A stretch of 64,000 bases of DNA from Candidatus Limosilactobacillus intestinipullorum (GCA_019117185.1 DXAF01000041.1:1-64000); one strand, 5' to 3'; counted from the stretch's first letter, positions 39,667 to 49,334 are shown. A program made the numbers and translations. The notes: a model not told the origin generated them from the letters alone.

Positions 39667-39925
39667 AAAAAGGGCCCCCATCCACAAAAGGACGAGAGCA
39701 CCCGTTTTACCACCTTAATTTACCGCCACTTCGCAGTGACAGCCTCAATAAGTCAAACAACTTAGAGTCGCTAACGGGACTTGACCGTTGCTGGTTTGCA
39801 CTTGTTCACCAACAAAAACTAATAGCAGACCATCTTCCTCATTTGCCGTGACCCCTTCTCACCAAGTAGGGGCTCTCTTAGCACTGCTAAATAAGTACTC
39901 ATCTGCCGTTCGCTCAAATATCATT
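39667..39925 (-). promoter_or_regulatory. T-box riboswitch, probably methionine-specific
   Basis: The minus-strand leader starts with a stem I closed by GCAGA/TCTGC (AGTA loop-E strand, AGAGAG element, GGTGAGA apical loop). The base-proximal specifier loop reads GAAG-ATG-G, giving codon ATG (+ strand 39831-39833), methionine. Near the gene is the T-box antiterminator piece AAGGTGGTAAAACGGG (39701-39716), where TGGT can pair with a tRNA ACCA end, followed by a terminator made of GGGTGCTCTCGTCC and GGATGGGGGCCC plus TTTTT (39667-39705). The T-box core departs from the usual GGTACCGCG. Uncharged tRNA-Met should switch on the three-gene operon. Confidence 0.82.
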
Positions 39926-39931
39926 AACGGT

Positions 39932-39960
39932 ATTCTAATCTTTCTTTAATTTTATGTCAA
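39932..39960 (-). promoter_or_regulatory. Promoter of the T-box operon
   Basis: Consensus TTGACA and TAGAAT with a 17-base spacer on the minus strand, about ten bases before the T-box stem I. Confidence 0.85.
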
Positions 39961-39975
39961 TACTTTCTCAGAATT

Positions 39976-40004
39976 TTCCCAATGAACCGGTTCTATTGTA
40001 CAAT
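39976..40004 (+). promoter_or_regulatory. Possible proC promoter
   Basis: TTCCCA and TACAAT with a 17-base spacer, about 28 bases before the start codon. The -35 is weak, so this is tentative. It lies back to back with the T-box promoter. Confidence 0.35.
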
Positions 40005-40031
40005 TAAGCTATCAGTTAGGAGGTTTCCATT

Positions 40032-40799
40032 ATGAAAGTTACGGTTGTTGGCGTCGGTAATATGGGGACGGCGATTATCAAGGGGCTGTTAAGGAGCAAG
40101 CACGACGAGGTAGCGGGGATGAACCCCACTAATCCCCGGGTCAGTGCCTTTGCTAAAGAAGCTGGTTTCCCACTTTACCGCACCGCCGAAGAAGTCATCA
40201 GTCAACACCCAGACGTGGTTATCCTAACCACACCGGCAGCAATCACGATCAGTATCGTTAAGGGCTTTACCTCCTTGGGTCGGCAAACGGTCATTATATC
40301 GGCCGCAGCCGGGATAAAAATTGCGGACATCAAGGCGATTCTCCCGGACAACCCCGTGGCGGCAATTATTCCGAACACGCCGGTTGCCGTGGGTGCGGGA
40401 ACGATCGGCCTCGCTTTGGCCAATGACCTGCCGGCTCCCGCTTACGACCAGGTCACCCACGTTCTTAGCCAGTTGGGCGACCTGGTGCCCGTTAATGAAG
40501 ACCAGCTCAGCATCGTCGGCGTAGTTGGGGGATGTGGTCCAGCCTTTGTTGACGTCTTTATGGATGCGCTGGGCGACGCCGCGGTCAAGTATGGTTTAGA
40601 CCGGTCGACAGCCTACCAACTCATCGCCAGCATGGTCAAGGGGAGTGGGACCTTAGCGGCACAAAGCAAGCTCACCCCCAGCCAGCTCCGTGACCAGGTT
40701 ACTTCACCGGGTGGCACAACCATCCGTGGTGTTGAGGCCCTCGAAAAAGCTGGCTTTCGTTACGCTGTGATTGATGCAGTTAATAAAGCTAACCAGTAG
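40032..40799 (+). CDS. proC: Pyrroline-5-carboxylate reductase
   Basis: Reduces 1-pyrroline-5-carboxylate to proline with NADPH. The 255-residue protein has GVGNMGTAIIKGLL at the N-terminus, IPNTPVAVGAG and the C-terminal signature (LRDQVTSPGGTTIRGVEAL). ATG after AGGAGG. No proA or proB is nearby, so proline would be made from ornithine- or glutamate-derived intermediates elsewhere, or the gene salvages P5C. Confidence 0.95.
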   Translation: MKVTVVGVGNMGTAIIKGLLRSKHDEVAGMNPTNPRVSAFAKEAGFPLYRTAEEVISQHPDVVILTTPAAITISIVKGFTSLGRQTVIISAAAGIKIADIKAILPDNPVAAIIPNTPVAVGAGTIGLALANDLPAPAYDQVTHVLSQLGDLVPVNEDQLSIVGVVGGCGPAFVDVFMDALGDAAVKYGLDRSTAYQLIASMVKGSGTLAAQSKLTPSQLRDQVTSPGGTTIRGVEALEKAGFRYAVIDAVNKANQ

Positions 40800-40831
40800 T
40801 TCAACCTAGTATGCTATATGACACCATATTT

Positions 40832-40878
40832 AAATGACCCCTAGAGTTCGGTCGGTTTACCGTCTCTAGGGGTCATTT
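40832..40878. terminator. Stem-loop family copy; terminator between proC and tsaD
   Basis: AAATGACCCCTAGAG and CTCTAGGGGTCATTT form a perfect 15-base stem with an inner CGGT/ACCG-type hairpin and the TTCGG element. A/T runs at both sides allow bidirectional termination between the convergent proC and tsaD. Confidence 0.85.
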
Positions 40879-40902
40879 ATGTTTCTTATCTACTTGTTAA
40901 TC

Positions 40903-41928
40903 CTATTTCATGCGGTCAAACATCAGCCCCGGTTCAGCATTCAGGTCCCAACCGGCCCGGTCACCATGCTGGTAGTTAATGTAACCCGCCGCGCCGATCA
41001 TCGCAGCGTTATCACCACATAACTTCAGTGGTGCTTGGAGCATTGTCACTGTCGGGTGGTATGCACGCATATCATGGTCCAACCGCTGCCGTAAGCCATG
41101 GTTAGCAGCCACCCCACCAGCAAGGATTAACTGCTCAACCGGGTACTCAGTCAACGCCCGCATTGTCTTTTCTGCTAAGACATCAACGACACTCTGTTGA
41201 AAACTGGCCGCCAGGTCATACTTATTGAGCTTCTCGCCCCGCTGGTCAGCATTATGAACCGTGTTGATAAAGGCACTCTTGAGCCCACTAAAACTAAAGT
41301 CCAAGTTATCTTCCTTTTCCATCGCCCGTGGGAAATGGAAGGTGTCGTGGCCCTGGGCCGCCCACTCATCAATCGTCTTCCCAGCAGGATAGTTAACCCC
41401 CAGGACCCGGCCAATCTTATCGTAAGCCTCACCGGCCGCGTCATCACGGGTTTCACCAATGATTTTATATTCATGTTCACGCGGCATGTAAACCAGTTCG
41501 GTATGTCCACCCGAAACTAGTAACGCCATCTGTGGGTACTTGAACGCACCGACAAAGCGGGCGGCATACAGGTGACCAGCCATGTGGTTAACCGGGATCA
41601 GGGGCAACTGGTGGGCCCAGGCGACGACCTTGGCTGCCGTAACCCCCACTAGCAATGACCCCACCAAACCGGGGCCATACGTCACGGCCACCGCAGTCAG
41701 GTCGCTATAACCGACGCTGGCTTCTTCCAGTGCCTGGTCGATGCACCGGGTGATCCATTCAATATGGTGACGGCTGGCAACTTCTGGAACCACCCCACCA
41801 AACCGTTGGTGGCTATCGATCTGGGTGGCCACGATGTTACTCAAGATCTTCGTGCCGTTTTCAATCACCGCCACACTGGTTTCATCACAACTTGTCTCAA
41901 AGGCAAGAATTAAGTTTCGTTCTGCCAT
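40903..41928 (-). CDS. tsaD: tRNA threonylcarbamoyladenosine synthase subunit TsaD
   Basis: Transfers the threonylcarbamoyl group to A37 of ANN-reading tRNAs, together with TsaB and TsaE. The 341-residue protein has the ASKHA start [14 protein letters not shown], the metal-binding histidines in NHMAGHLYA and LVSGGHTEL. It is last in tsaB-rimI-tsaD, two bases after rimI. Confidence 0.97.
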   Translation of the reverse strand: MAERNLILAFETSCDETSVAVIENGTKILSNIVATQIDSHQRFGGVVPEVASRHHIEWITRCIDQALEEASVGYSDLTAVAVTYGPGLVGSLLVGVTAAKVVAWAHQLPLIPVNHMAGHLYAARFVGAFKYPQMALLVSGGHTELVYMPREHEYKIIGETRDDAAGEAYDKIGRVLGVNYPAGKTIDEWAAQGHDTFHFPRAMEKEDNLDFSFSGLKSAFINTVHNADQRGEKLNKYDLAASFQQSVVDVLAEKTMRALTEYPVEQLILAGGVAANHGLRQRLDHDMRAYHPTVTMLQAPLKLCGDNAAMIGAAGYINYQHGDRAGWDLNAEPGLMFDRMK

Positions 41929-41930
41929 TA

Positions 41931-42494
41931 TTACTCTCCTCTACTCAGTAAATCTGCCTGCATATCAACGGCATCCTCATGGTTATCCAGATAATAGCGC
42001 CGCTTGATGTGTTGTTCGCGAAAACCCAGCTGCTCATAGAGGTGACGGGCAACAAGGTTATGAACCCGCACTTCCAGGCTTAGCGAATGAAGCTGGAGGT
42101 GGCGGGCATAGGCAATTGCCGTCTTAATCAGATAGGTCCCCACCCCACACTTTTGCCACGCAGGTGTAATTCCAATGTTGGTAATATGAAGATCAAGCCG
42201 GTACCAATCTACCGCCATGCCGATGAACCCCACTACCTGGTCATGGTGCTCGACAACAATGTACAAGCGGTCGTGGTGCCGGCTCAATTCAAGCTGAAAA
42301 GCCGCATAGCTCCACGGTGCAGTCCCGTATATTTGCTTTTCAATCGTGACCAGCTCATTGATATCACTATCGCGTGCCTGCCGAACGGTATAGTGGTGAC
42401 CACCAATCATAATCAAGCGCCGACTATAGTCGAGAAAGGGCTGGTGACGGGCATTAACGTTACAGCGGTACCACGACTTAAACTTCTCGAACAT
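41931..42494 (-). CDS. rimI: GNAT acetyltransferase, RimI type
   Basis: N-acetyltransferase predicted to modify the N-terminus of ribosomal protein bS18. The 187-residue protein has the acetyl-CoA motif region ([20 protein letters not shown]) and the C-terminal [13 protein letters not shown]. About 45 residues before the GNAT domain form an N-terminal extension ([10 protein letters not shown] onward) seen in other lactobacilli; an internal Met at about residue 29 is an alternative start. Its start overlaps the tsaB end by 17 bases. Confidence 0.88.
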   Translation of the reverse strand: MFEKFKSWYRCNVNARHQPFLDYSRRLIMIGGHHYTVRQARDSDINELVTIEKQIYGTAPWSYAAFQLELSRHHDRLYIVVEHHDQVVGFIGMAVDWYRLDLHITNIGITPAWQKCGVGTYLIKTAIAYARHLQLHSLSLEVRVHNLVARHLYEQLGFREQHIKRRYYLDNHEDAVDMQADLLSRGE

Positions 42495-43203
42495 AATTCT
42501 TTCTAGTTTCTCCTGGATGTAGTTTTTGCCAGTTGGCTTCCGCCTCTGTAATCCGTAAGTAGTGGGGCACAAACGGGTCAATTTCTTTAACGGCTGGTAA
42601 CTTCTCCCCGTCTAAGGCCAGTTGGTAAGTCGATGGGATCCCATAGGCCCGCGGTGCCAGGCTCACATTGGCCGGCAATTGTTCAAATTGGTCACTAATT
42701 TTCTTAGTCAAGTGGCCAACCAACGTCACCGGCCGTTCAACGGCCGCAAGTTGGTCCAAAAGGGTCGCCATTGCCAGGTGCTGGTCTTTGATTAGGTTAA
42801 CCAGTTGACCATCCTGCCACTGGTAGGCTCCCGCAAAGACGTTCCCCCGCCGGGCATCGAAGAAGGGAACAATTACTCGGTCACTTTCGGGCAGGACGTT
42901 TCTGGCAACCACGGCTAAACTCGATACCCCAACTAGTTCCACGTTGAGGGTTTCTGCCAGGGTTTTGGCCGTTGTGGCCGCAATCCGGATCCCGGTATAA
43001 GACCCTGGTCCTTGGGCTACCACTACCCGGTCGATATCAGTGGGTTGCCACTTTACCAGTTCAAACAGGTTGTTAATGGTTGGCATTAAGTAAATACTGT
43101 GGTTTCTGACCATGTTCAGTGTGGTCGTCGCTAACAATTGGTCATCTTCAACCACCGCCACGCTCATGGGATGGTTTGAGGTATCAATGGCAAGTACTTT
43201 CAT
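42478..43203 (-). CDS. tsaB: tRNA threonylcarbamoyladenosine biosynthesis protein TsaB
   Basis: Inactive paralogue of TsaD that forms the TsaBD heterodimer. The 241-residue protein begins KVLAIDTSNHPMSVAVVEDD, with VAQGPGSYTGIRIAATTAK and FFDARRGNVFAG, all typical of TsaB. First gene of tsaB-rimI-tsaD. Length is normal. Confidence 0.95.
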   Translation of the reverse strand: MKVLAIDTSNHPMSVAVVEDDQLLATTTLNMVRNHSIYLMPTINNLFELVKWQPTDIDRVVVAQGPGSYTGIRIAATTAKTLAETLNVELVGVSSLAVVARNVLPESDRVIVPFFDARRGNVFAGAYQWQDGQLVNLIKDQHLAMATLLDQLAAVERPVTLVGHLTKKISDQFEQLPANVSLAPRAYGIPSTYQLALDGEKLPAVKEIDPFVPHYLRITEAEANWQKLHPGETRKNYVREV

Positions 43204-43260
43204 TATCGATCATCCTTTCAATCATAGACCATCTTATCACACCCACTCCGCTTTTGACAC

Positions 43261-43425
43261 TAGGCAGTAAAAGTACCATGACGTAAGCTCGACCACCTAT
43301 AGAAAGTGCGAACAGCGCGGTATACAAATGGCCTCTAGTGCTCGGCAAAGCCACCGAACGCTAGAGGCCTATTTATGGCGTGAACGTGAAGTCATAAATG
43401 ACTCCTGTCACGATCTTGATAATTA
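43261..43425. repeat. Intergenic repeat with stem-loop, family copy
   Basis: Contains GGCCTCTAG and CTAGAGGCC at 43330-43369 with inner CTCGG/CCGAA arms and GCAAAGCC in the loop, nearly the same loop as copy A (GGCAAAGCC). Left of it GTGCGAACAGCG resembles GTACGAATAGCG of copy A, and TTGACAC/GTCACGA-type ends remain. It looks like a decayed composite element that lacks the GCGCGTCGAC block. No ORF is plausible. Confidence 0.7.
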
Positions 43426-43426
43426 A

Positions 43427-44422
43427 TTAATCGCGGTCATCGTAGCCCTTTGGGTGTGTGGAGTGCCACTTCCAGGCCGTTGCAATGATGTCATGCACAT
43501 CGTCGTACTTTGGCTTCCAGCCCAGTACTTCGCGGGCCTTATCACTAGCCGCAACTAGTGAATCAGGGTCCCCTGGACGCCGTGGTGCCATCTTAGCCGG
43601 AATTGGCTTGCCCGTAACTTCCCGTGCCGCTTCCAACATTTGCTTGTTTGAAAAGCCGGTCGATGAACCGAGGTTAAAGGCATTACTCTTGTTGCCAGCT
43701 TCCAGGTACTTGATTGCCAAAATGTGGGCATCCGTCAGGTCCATGACGTGAACGTAATCCCGGACATTAGTACCATCTGGCGTGTTGTAATCGTCACCAA
43801 AGATGCTCAGTTCCTTCCGCTTGCCCTGGGCAACTTGTAAGATAATTGGTACCAGGTGGGTCTCAGGACCGTGGTCTTCACCAATCGTCCCGTCAGGAGC
43901 GGCCCCCGCCACGTTGAAGTACCGCAGGGCGACGAACTTAATCCCGTAAGCCTTATCGGCCCATGCCATCATCTTTTCCATCATTAACTTACTCAGGCCG
44001 TATGGGTTAATTGGGTTTTGCGGGTCCGTTTCCTTAATCGGCATGTGCTCGGGGACACCGTAAGTAGCAGCCGTTGAGCTAAAGACGATGTACTTAATAT
44101 CATGGTCGTGCATCGCTTCGAGAAGGGTAATCATCCCACCGGTATTGTTATCAAAGTACTTTAACGGCTTGCTCATTGATTCCGGAACAATTGAAAAGGC
44201 CGCAAAGTGAACCACCGCCGTAATATCTTCATTATCGAAGATTTTGTCCAAGAACTTCCGGTCCCGGATATCACCTTCATAAAACTTGGCCTTGGGGTTG
44301 ATTGCATCCCGGTGGCCCGTTGATAAGTTATCAGCAACCACGACGTCTTCACCGTGTTCAACTAAATTCTTAACCATGTGGGAACCGATGTAACCAGCTC
44401 CACCAGCAACTAGAATTGCCAT
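43427..44422 (-). CDS. galE: UDP-glucose 4-epimerase
   Basis: Interconverts UDP-glucose and UDP-galactose for the Leloir pathway and polysaccharide precursors. The 331-residue short-chain dehydrogenase-type protein has [12 protein letters not shown], the catalytic YGLSK (Tyr-xxx-Lys), SSTAATYG and the sugar-binding [14 protein letters not shown] region. ATG after AAGGAGG. It is away from galK/galT, and galU and pgm are 25 kb off, so it may serve surface polysaccharide as much as galactose use. A TACAAT -10 box lies about 65 bases upstream. Confidence 0.96.
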   Translation of the reverse strand: MAILVAGGAGYIGSHMVKNLVEHGEDVVVADNLSTGHRDAINPKAKFYEGDIRDRKFLDKIFDNEDITAVVHFAAFSIVPESMSKPLKYFDNNTGGMITLLEAMHDHDIKYIVFSSTAATYGVPEHMPIKETDPQNPINPYGLSKLMMEKMMAWADKAYGIKFVALRYFNVAGAAPDGTIGEDHGPETHLVPIILQVAQGKRKELSIFGDDYNTPDGTNVRDYVHVMDLTDAHILAIKYLEAGNKSNAFNLGSSTGFSNKQMLEAAREVTGKPIPAKMAPRRPGDPDSLVAASDKAREVLGWKPKYDDVHDIIATAWKWHSTHPKGYDDRD

Positions 44423-44541
44423 CTTGTTTCCTCCTTGCTACAGCGACCACCATCAATAATGGCGCTTACATTTCATTCAACTTGATTGTAGCACAGACTA
44501 ACTAAAAAAATTAGTAAATTTTAGTAAAATTAGGTAAATAA

Positions 44542-45486
44542 CTACCCAAAGTCCACGAGCCGTTCCTGGTACTTAAATAACAGCCCTTCCCGTAAACCAC
44601 TATTACTAAATTTAACCTCGTCAATAGCCAACTGACGCATCAGGGCCAGCATCGGGAGCAGGCCACCGACAATTACGTCCGCCCGTTCCTTATTGACGCC
44701 CCGAATGGCCGCCCGCTCGGTCCGGTTTTGCTCGAGAAGCTCATGCATAATGCCAAAGGCGGTACTTGAAGAAAGCGTCAGACCATGGATGGGCGCCGGT
44801 GAGTTGTCAACCGCGTTTCGCCAACGGTAAATTTTGGCCAGGGCCCGGTTGCAACCACCGAGGGCCACAATGTTGGTCCGCCGGAAGCGACTCAACCACT
44901 GTTGGTGTGAGAGGGCTTCGTCCACCTCCACCATGGCGTCAAAGAGGTCCGCGGCATTGACCTGGTCACCAAGTCGGTACCGTTGAGAAAGGATGACTGA
45001 GCCCAGGGGGATACTGACGGTTTCTTCAGCCGCCCCGTTATCAACCCCCACCAGTTCCATGCTGGCTCCGCCGGTATCGATAATCAACCCCTCCTTAATG
45101 GGGAGGGTGTTGCTGACGCCAACGTAGTCCAAGTACGCTTCCTGGGCCCCGGAAATCACCCGAATATCAAAACCGGTCGTCTGCTTTACCCGGTCCAGAA
45201 ATTCCTGCTGGTTTTTAGCCTGCCGGACCGCGGCCGTAGCAACCGGCATGATCTTTAAATGGTCATACTGGTCACAAATTTCACGAAACTCCTGCAAGGC
45301 AGCCAGTGTCCGCTGCATCGGCGCTTCTTTAAGGAGTTTTTCCGGGCCCATCTGTGATGACAACCGAACGTAACGCTTAACGTATTGTTCAGCAACCGCG
45401 GAGCCATCTTCTAAAATCGTGCTGATTTTTAACCGGACCGAGTTCGAGCCAAGGTCGATTACCGCTAACTTATTTGCTTTCGTCAT
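44542..45486 (-). CDS. ppx: Exopolyphosphatase (Ppx/GppA family)
   Basis: Removes terminal phosphate from polyphosphate (or hydrolyses pppGpp). The 314-residue protein is a single ASKHA ATPase-fold unit with intact motifs: AVIDLGSNSVRL, then ISGAQEAYLDYVGV, IDTGGASMELV and ALGGCNRALAK. The start at the second Met (45486) has an AGAGGGG site six bases away; ppk overlaps its start by 17 bases. Third gene of ppx2-ppk-ppx. Confidence 0.93.
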   Translation of the reverse strand: MTKANKLAVIDLGSNSVRLKISTILEDGSAVAEQYVKRYVRLSSQMGPEKLLKEAPMQRTLAALQEFREICDQYDHLKIMPVATAAVRQAKNQQEFLDRVKQTTGFDIRVISGAQEAYLDYVGVSNTLPIKEGLIIDTGGASMELVGVDNGAAEETVSIPLGSVILSQRYRLGDQVNAADLFDAMVEVDEALSHQQWLSRFRRTNIVALGGCNRALAKIYRWRNAVDNSPAPIHGLTLSSSTAFGIMHELLEQNRTERAAIRGVNKERADVIVGGLLPMLALMRQLAIDEVKFSNSGLREGLLFKYQERLVDFG

Positions 45487-47725
45487 GATCATCCCCTCTT
45501 TCCTTTAGGTGGAGTACCGGAACGTGCTTTGAAAGGGTCTCAAAGACCGTCGGGAAGTGGCGCCGGGCCTTTTGCTGGTGACTATTTTCCCGGTTTAACT
45601 CGACTGCTTCATGAACAAAGTATTCCTGGGAGTTAAACGGTACATCGTCTCCCCGGTCAATGCGCTCATAACGGTCCCCCACAAGGATCCGGGATTTAAC
45701 GTTATCCTTCCACATAATATTAAAGATCTGGATCGCCCGGGCCTTGGTGTCCGCCTGGGTGACTGGGTAGAGTTCTTCAACCCGCCGGTTTAAGTTCCGG
45801 GTCATCATGTCGGCGCTGGCCAGGTAAATTTCCTCGTGACCGTTACTTGCAAAGTAGTAGATCCGGGAGTGTTCCAAAAAGCGACCAACAATCGAGTGGA
45901 CCTTGATGTTGTCATGCAGCTCCGGGAGGTCATTACGCAAGCAGGTAATTCCCCGCACCAGGAGTTGGACCTTTACCCCATTGGCTGCCGCATCGTAAAG
46001 GTGGGCAATGATCTGCTTATCGGAGAGCGAATTCATCTTCATCCGGATTAGTGCTGGGCCACCACTTTTAGCAACCTTAATCTGGTCATCGATTTTCTCA
46101 TTAATGAAGTCCCGGATCCCATCCGGTGATACCCGTAATTTATAGAAGTACGGCGGCCGGGCAAAGCCAGACAGCATGTTAAAGAGGTTGGTCATGTCAA
46201 CCCCGAGTTCGTGATCGCAGGTAAACATCCCCATGTCGGTATAGAAGTGGGCCGTAACATCGTTATAGTTCCCCGTTCCCAAGTGCATGTATCGGCGGAG
46301 GCCATCCTCATCCCGCCGGATTACAAGGGCTACCTTACAGTGAGTCTTTAAGCCGACCAAACCGTAAATTACGTGACACCCCATTTGTTCCAGGCGCTGG
46401 GCCCAACGAACGTTATTTTGCTCGTCGAACCGGGCCTTGACTTCAACCAGTACCGTTACCTGCTTTCCGCGCTGGGCCGCCATTCCCAAGTACTTAATAA
46501 TCGGTGAATTCCCGGAAACCCGGTAGAGGGTCATCTTGATCGCCAATACCGCGGGGTCCATTGCCGCCTGGTGAATGAAATTGACGACCGCATCGAAGTT
46601 ATCATACGGATGTTGGACCAGGTAGTCGCGCTGCCGGATTGACTTAAAGATATTGTGTTCCATGTCAAGGGCCGGGTTTAGGTATGGTTTAAACGGCTTA
46701 AAGCGCAGGTCGTCATGGCCATCAACCATCCCCGCGAGCTTCTTTAAAAACGTTAGGTCAACCGGGCCATCCACCCGGTATATCGACCGTTCGCTAACGT
46801 GGAGGTTATCAACCAGCTGGTCTTCAAGCCAGTAGGCAATGTCATGCTCCACTTCCAGCCGCATTACTTGACCGTGTTCCCGCTCCCGCAGCTGGTGCTT
46901 GACCGCCCGCAAAAGGTCAGAGGTATCTTCATCAGCCACGTCTAAGTCCATGTCCCGCATTACCCGGTAGGTCGCACTAGCCATGATTTGGTAACCGGGG
47001 AAGAGGAAGTTTAAGAACTCCTTGACCACCTCGTCAATTAGGATGAAGTTATTCTCACCAGGCAGGCGAACCAGGCGCTTATAGATATCTGGTACCCGGA
47101 CCGTCGCAAACTTAATGTCAGATTCCTGGCGGTCATCATGGGGCTCTGCTTGCTTCCGTTCAACTTCTTGGTCCCCTTCCAAGGTCTCGTGCTTAAGCGG
47201 GGTCTTGGCATGGGGGTCCCGCCGAAGCTGCACGGCAATGTTTAGCGAGCTATTTGAAATAAAGGGAAACGGACGGGAACTATCGTCGGCCATCGGGGTC
47301 AGGACCGGCATGAGCTCATCATTGAAGTAGCGGTGGATAAATTCATATTGCTTGGTAGAAAGCTCCTTAATGTGGAGGAGGTTAATCTTTTGCGCCGCTA
47401 GTTGGGGGATAATTTGCTGGTTATAAATCTCGTACCGTTGTTCAACCATCCGGTGTTCCTTACGGTTAACGGCATTGAGCTGTTCTTCCGGGGTTAGTCC
47501 GGAGGCGTCCGTGCTGGTCACGTTAGCTGCTGCAAGCTTGTGCAGTGATGCCACCCGGACCATGAAAAACTCGTCAACGTTACTCTGGGTAATCCCCAAA
47601 AAGTTGGCCCGTTCCAACAGGGGGTTATCCATGTCAGTCGCTTCACCCAGTACCCGGCCGTTAAAATCAATCCAGCTCAGTTCCCGGTTCACGTAATTTT
47701 CTGGTTTATAAAAGTCCTTATACAT
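45470..47725 (-). CDS. ppk: Polyphosphate kinase
   Basis: Makes inorganic polyphosphate from ATP, reversibly, via a phosphohistidine. The 751-residue protein has the Ppk1 order: N domain (NRELSWIDFNGRVLGEA), head domain, and two PLD-like C-terminal domains with the histidine region (GLKTHCKVALVIRR) and YMHLGTGNYND. It is somewhat longer than typical because of a charged insert at about residues 170-200 (HETLEGDQEVERKQAEPHDD). Flanked on both sides by Ppx-family genes in one operon. Confidence 0.97.
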   Translation of the reverse strand: MYKDFYKPENYVNRELSWIDFNGRVLGEATDMDNPLLERANFLGITQSNVDEFFMVRVASLHKLAAANVTSTDASGLTPEEQLNAVNRKEHRMVEQRYEIYNQQIIPQLAAQKINLLHIKELSTKQYEFIHRYFNDELMPVLTPMADDSSRPFPFISNSSLNIAVQLRRDPHAKTPLKHETLEGDQEVERKQAEPHDDRQESDIKFATVRVPDIYKRLVRLPGENNFILIDEVVKEFLNFLFPGYQIMASATYRVMRDMDLDVADEDTSDLLRAVKHQLREREHGQVMRLEVEHDIAYWLEDQLVDNLHVSERSIYRVDGPVDLTFLKKLAGMVDGHDDLRFKPFKPYLNPALDMEHNIFKSIRQRDYLVQHPYDNFDAVVNFIHQAAMDPAVLAIKMTLYRVSGNSPIIKYLGMAAQRGKQVTVLVEVKARFDEQNNVRWAQRLEQMGCHVIYGLVGLKTHCKVALVIRRDEDGLRRYMHLGTGNYNDVTAHFYTDMGMFTCDHELGVDMTNLFNMLSGFARPPYFYKLRVSPDGIRDFINEKIDDQIKVAKSGGPALIRMKMNSLSDKQIIAHLYDAAANGVKVQLLVRGITCLRNDLPELHDNIKVHSIVGRFLEHSRIYYFASNGHEEIYLASADMMTRNLNRRVEELYPVTQADTKARAIQIFNIMWKDNVKSRILVGDRYERIDRGDDVPFNSQEYFVHEAVELNRENSHQQKARRHFPTVFETLSKHVPVLHLKERGDDHDESK

Positions 47726-47727
47726 CC

Positions 47728-49242
47728 CTAATTACTCCTCTCAACTAAAACTGGTTTGATTCCGTAAACGTCATTGAACAAGCTGGCCTTTGAACTAAAG
47801 GACCACTTTTCAAGAACCAGGTCATCGGTCGCACTGGCCCGAATCTTCAAGCGACCATCATTGGTTAGCTTGAGGTTAATTGACTTAATCTTTTGCTGAC
47901 GAGAATCATCTAAGGAATCAACGACCCGTAAAATCGCCGCCAGCTTGGCAATCGTCAACTGAATGTCATCATCTAGGTGCCGGTAATGGGGCTGTAAGGC
48001 CGTCGGTGACTCGGCACTGTGGTAGCGAGCCACCTCGGCAATGATCCGGTTATCTTCATCCGACAAGCCAATCATTGGGTTAGCCCGCAGGATGTAGGCC
48101 GAGTGCCGGTAGTGGCCTCTTTGGTTAATAAAGTTACCAATGTCATCAACCTTGCAGGCAATTTCTAGTAAGAGGCGCTCATGGTTACCCAGCCGGTGGA
48201 TTGGCCGTAGTTGGTCAAAGAACTGGAGGGCAAACTTAGTCACAAACCGCTGGTGGGCCCCGTCCACCCCATAACGTTGGGCAAGGTCATCCGCGGACGT
48301 CCGTATCATCGTCTGAATCTGTTGACGGGACTGGTCATTTTGAACCGCAATCCCGTTTGTCAAACCATCCATCACCGAAATATCAGTAATATAAACATTA
48401 GTGGGGTTAATCAGTTCCTCAGCCCGGGCAATGACGAGATAGTTAGGAACCAGTAGCCGCCGTTGTCGGTCGCCGACCGTAAACTCATCCCACAGCCGTT
48501 CCGCCGGGGCCAGCAGGTCAATTTGATCGATGGGATTATCGAAGATATGGGCCGGTACCTCACCAAGATGGTCGCCCTTAGGGATATAACGTTTAGCCAG
48601 GGTGGGGGCGTTTTGGATAAGTAACGTCGTCTTCTTTTTCTGAATCAATTCTGGGGCGATGTAGCCGAATTTACTACTGATGTAGTCCTGGATAATTTCC
48701 TGGGGGTTCGTAGTGGTCTGCCGCAGCCGGTCGACCAGGTGGCTGATCTGGGCGCCACCAAGGTCTAATTCCCACAGGGTTTCAAAGTTACCGTGGTGGA
48801 AAAAGGCCAAAGTCATCGTATCGAGGCCCAGGCTAACGAGGTACAGGCAGTGTTTGCTTAGCTTATTAAACTCCTTTAAGTGGGTTACCACGCAGCTCAT
48901 TGACTGGGCCATCAACTGGTTGTTATTCAGCCAGTGAACTTTCAGCCCTGTCCGGACTTCCAATTGGTCCGCCACGTATTGTGCTGTAATCTCATCAAGA
49001 TCTTCCAAGGCACCGTAAAAAGACACCTTTTTAACTTGGTAATCCTTTACTAACTGTTTAAATCCCTCAATATTGTTAACGATTGCTGCCATGTTTTCGG
49101 CATAGTTGGCAATTCGCTTTGTCCCCACCATCAGGGCGCCTGACTGGACATTATTAATGACTTTCAAACTGGGTTGTTCAATAATCCGTAAGCTTACCTG
49201 GTCAGGCTCCAGGTAGATTACGGCGGTTAATGACTTGGTCAC
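47728..49242 (-). CDS. Ppx/GppA-like protein with HD domain, degenerate active site
   Basis: A 504-residue protein with a Ppx/GppA-like N-terminal ASKHA half and a C-terminal HD-type half (from about residue 320: HRLGNHERLLLEIACKVDDI, then HSAYI and RYHSAES). The N-terminal catalytic motifs are worn: the DLGSNSVR of the neighbour reads YLEPDQVSLR here, and the glycine-rich GGAS loop reads LDLGGAQISH. Enzyme activity of the first half is doubtful, so a regulatory or scaffold role in polyphosphate or ppGpp metabolism is possible. GTG start after GGAGGGG. Immediately upstream of ppk. Confidence 0.85.
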   Translation of the reverse strand: MTKSLTAVIYLEPDQVSLRIIEQPSLKVINNVQSGALMVGTKRIANYAENMAAIVNNIEGFKQLVKDYQVKKVSFYGALEDLDEITAQYVADQLEVRTGLKVHWLNNNQLMAQSMSCVVTHLKEFNKLSKHCLYLVSLGLDTMTLAFFHHGNFETLWELDLGGAQISHLVDRLRQTTTNPQEIIQDYISSKFGYIAPELIQKKKTTLLIQNAPTLAKRYIPKGDHLGEVPAHIFDNPIDQIDLLAPAERLWDEFTVGDRQRRLLVPNYLVIARAEELINPTNVYITDISVMDGLTNGIAVQNDQSRQQIQTMIRTSADDLAQRYGVDGAHQRFVTKFALQFFDQLRPIHRLGNHERLLLEIACKVDDIGNFINQRGHYRHSAYILRANPMIGLSDEDNRIIAEVARYHSAESPTALQPHYRHLDDDIQLTIAKLAAILRVVDSLDDSRQQKIKSINLKLTNDGRLKIRASATDDLVLEKWSFSSKASLFNDVYGIKPVLVERSN

Positions 49243-49334
49243 TTTACCCCTCCTCTACATGGCTCGTATTATTTTCTTTATTATTATAGCCCAAGATTAG
49301 GCCAGGCTAAAGATAAATTCACCACCGGCTAAAT

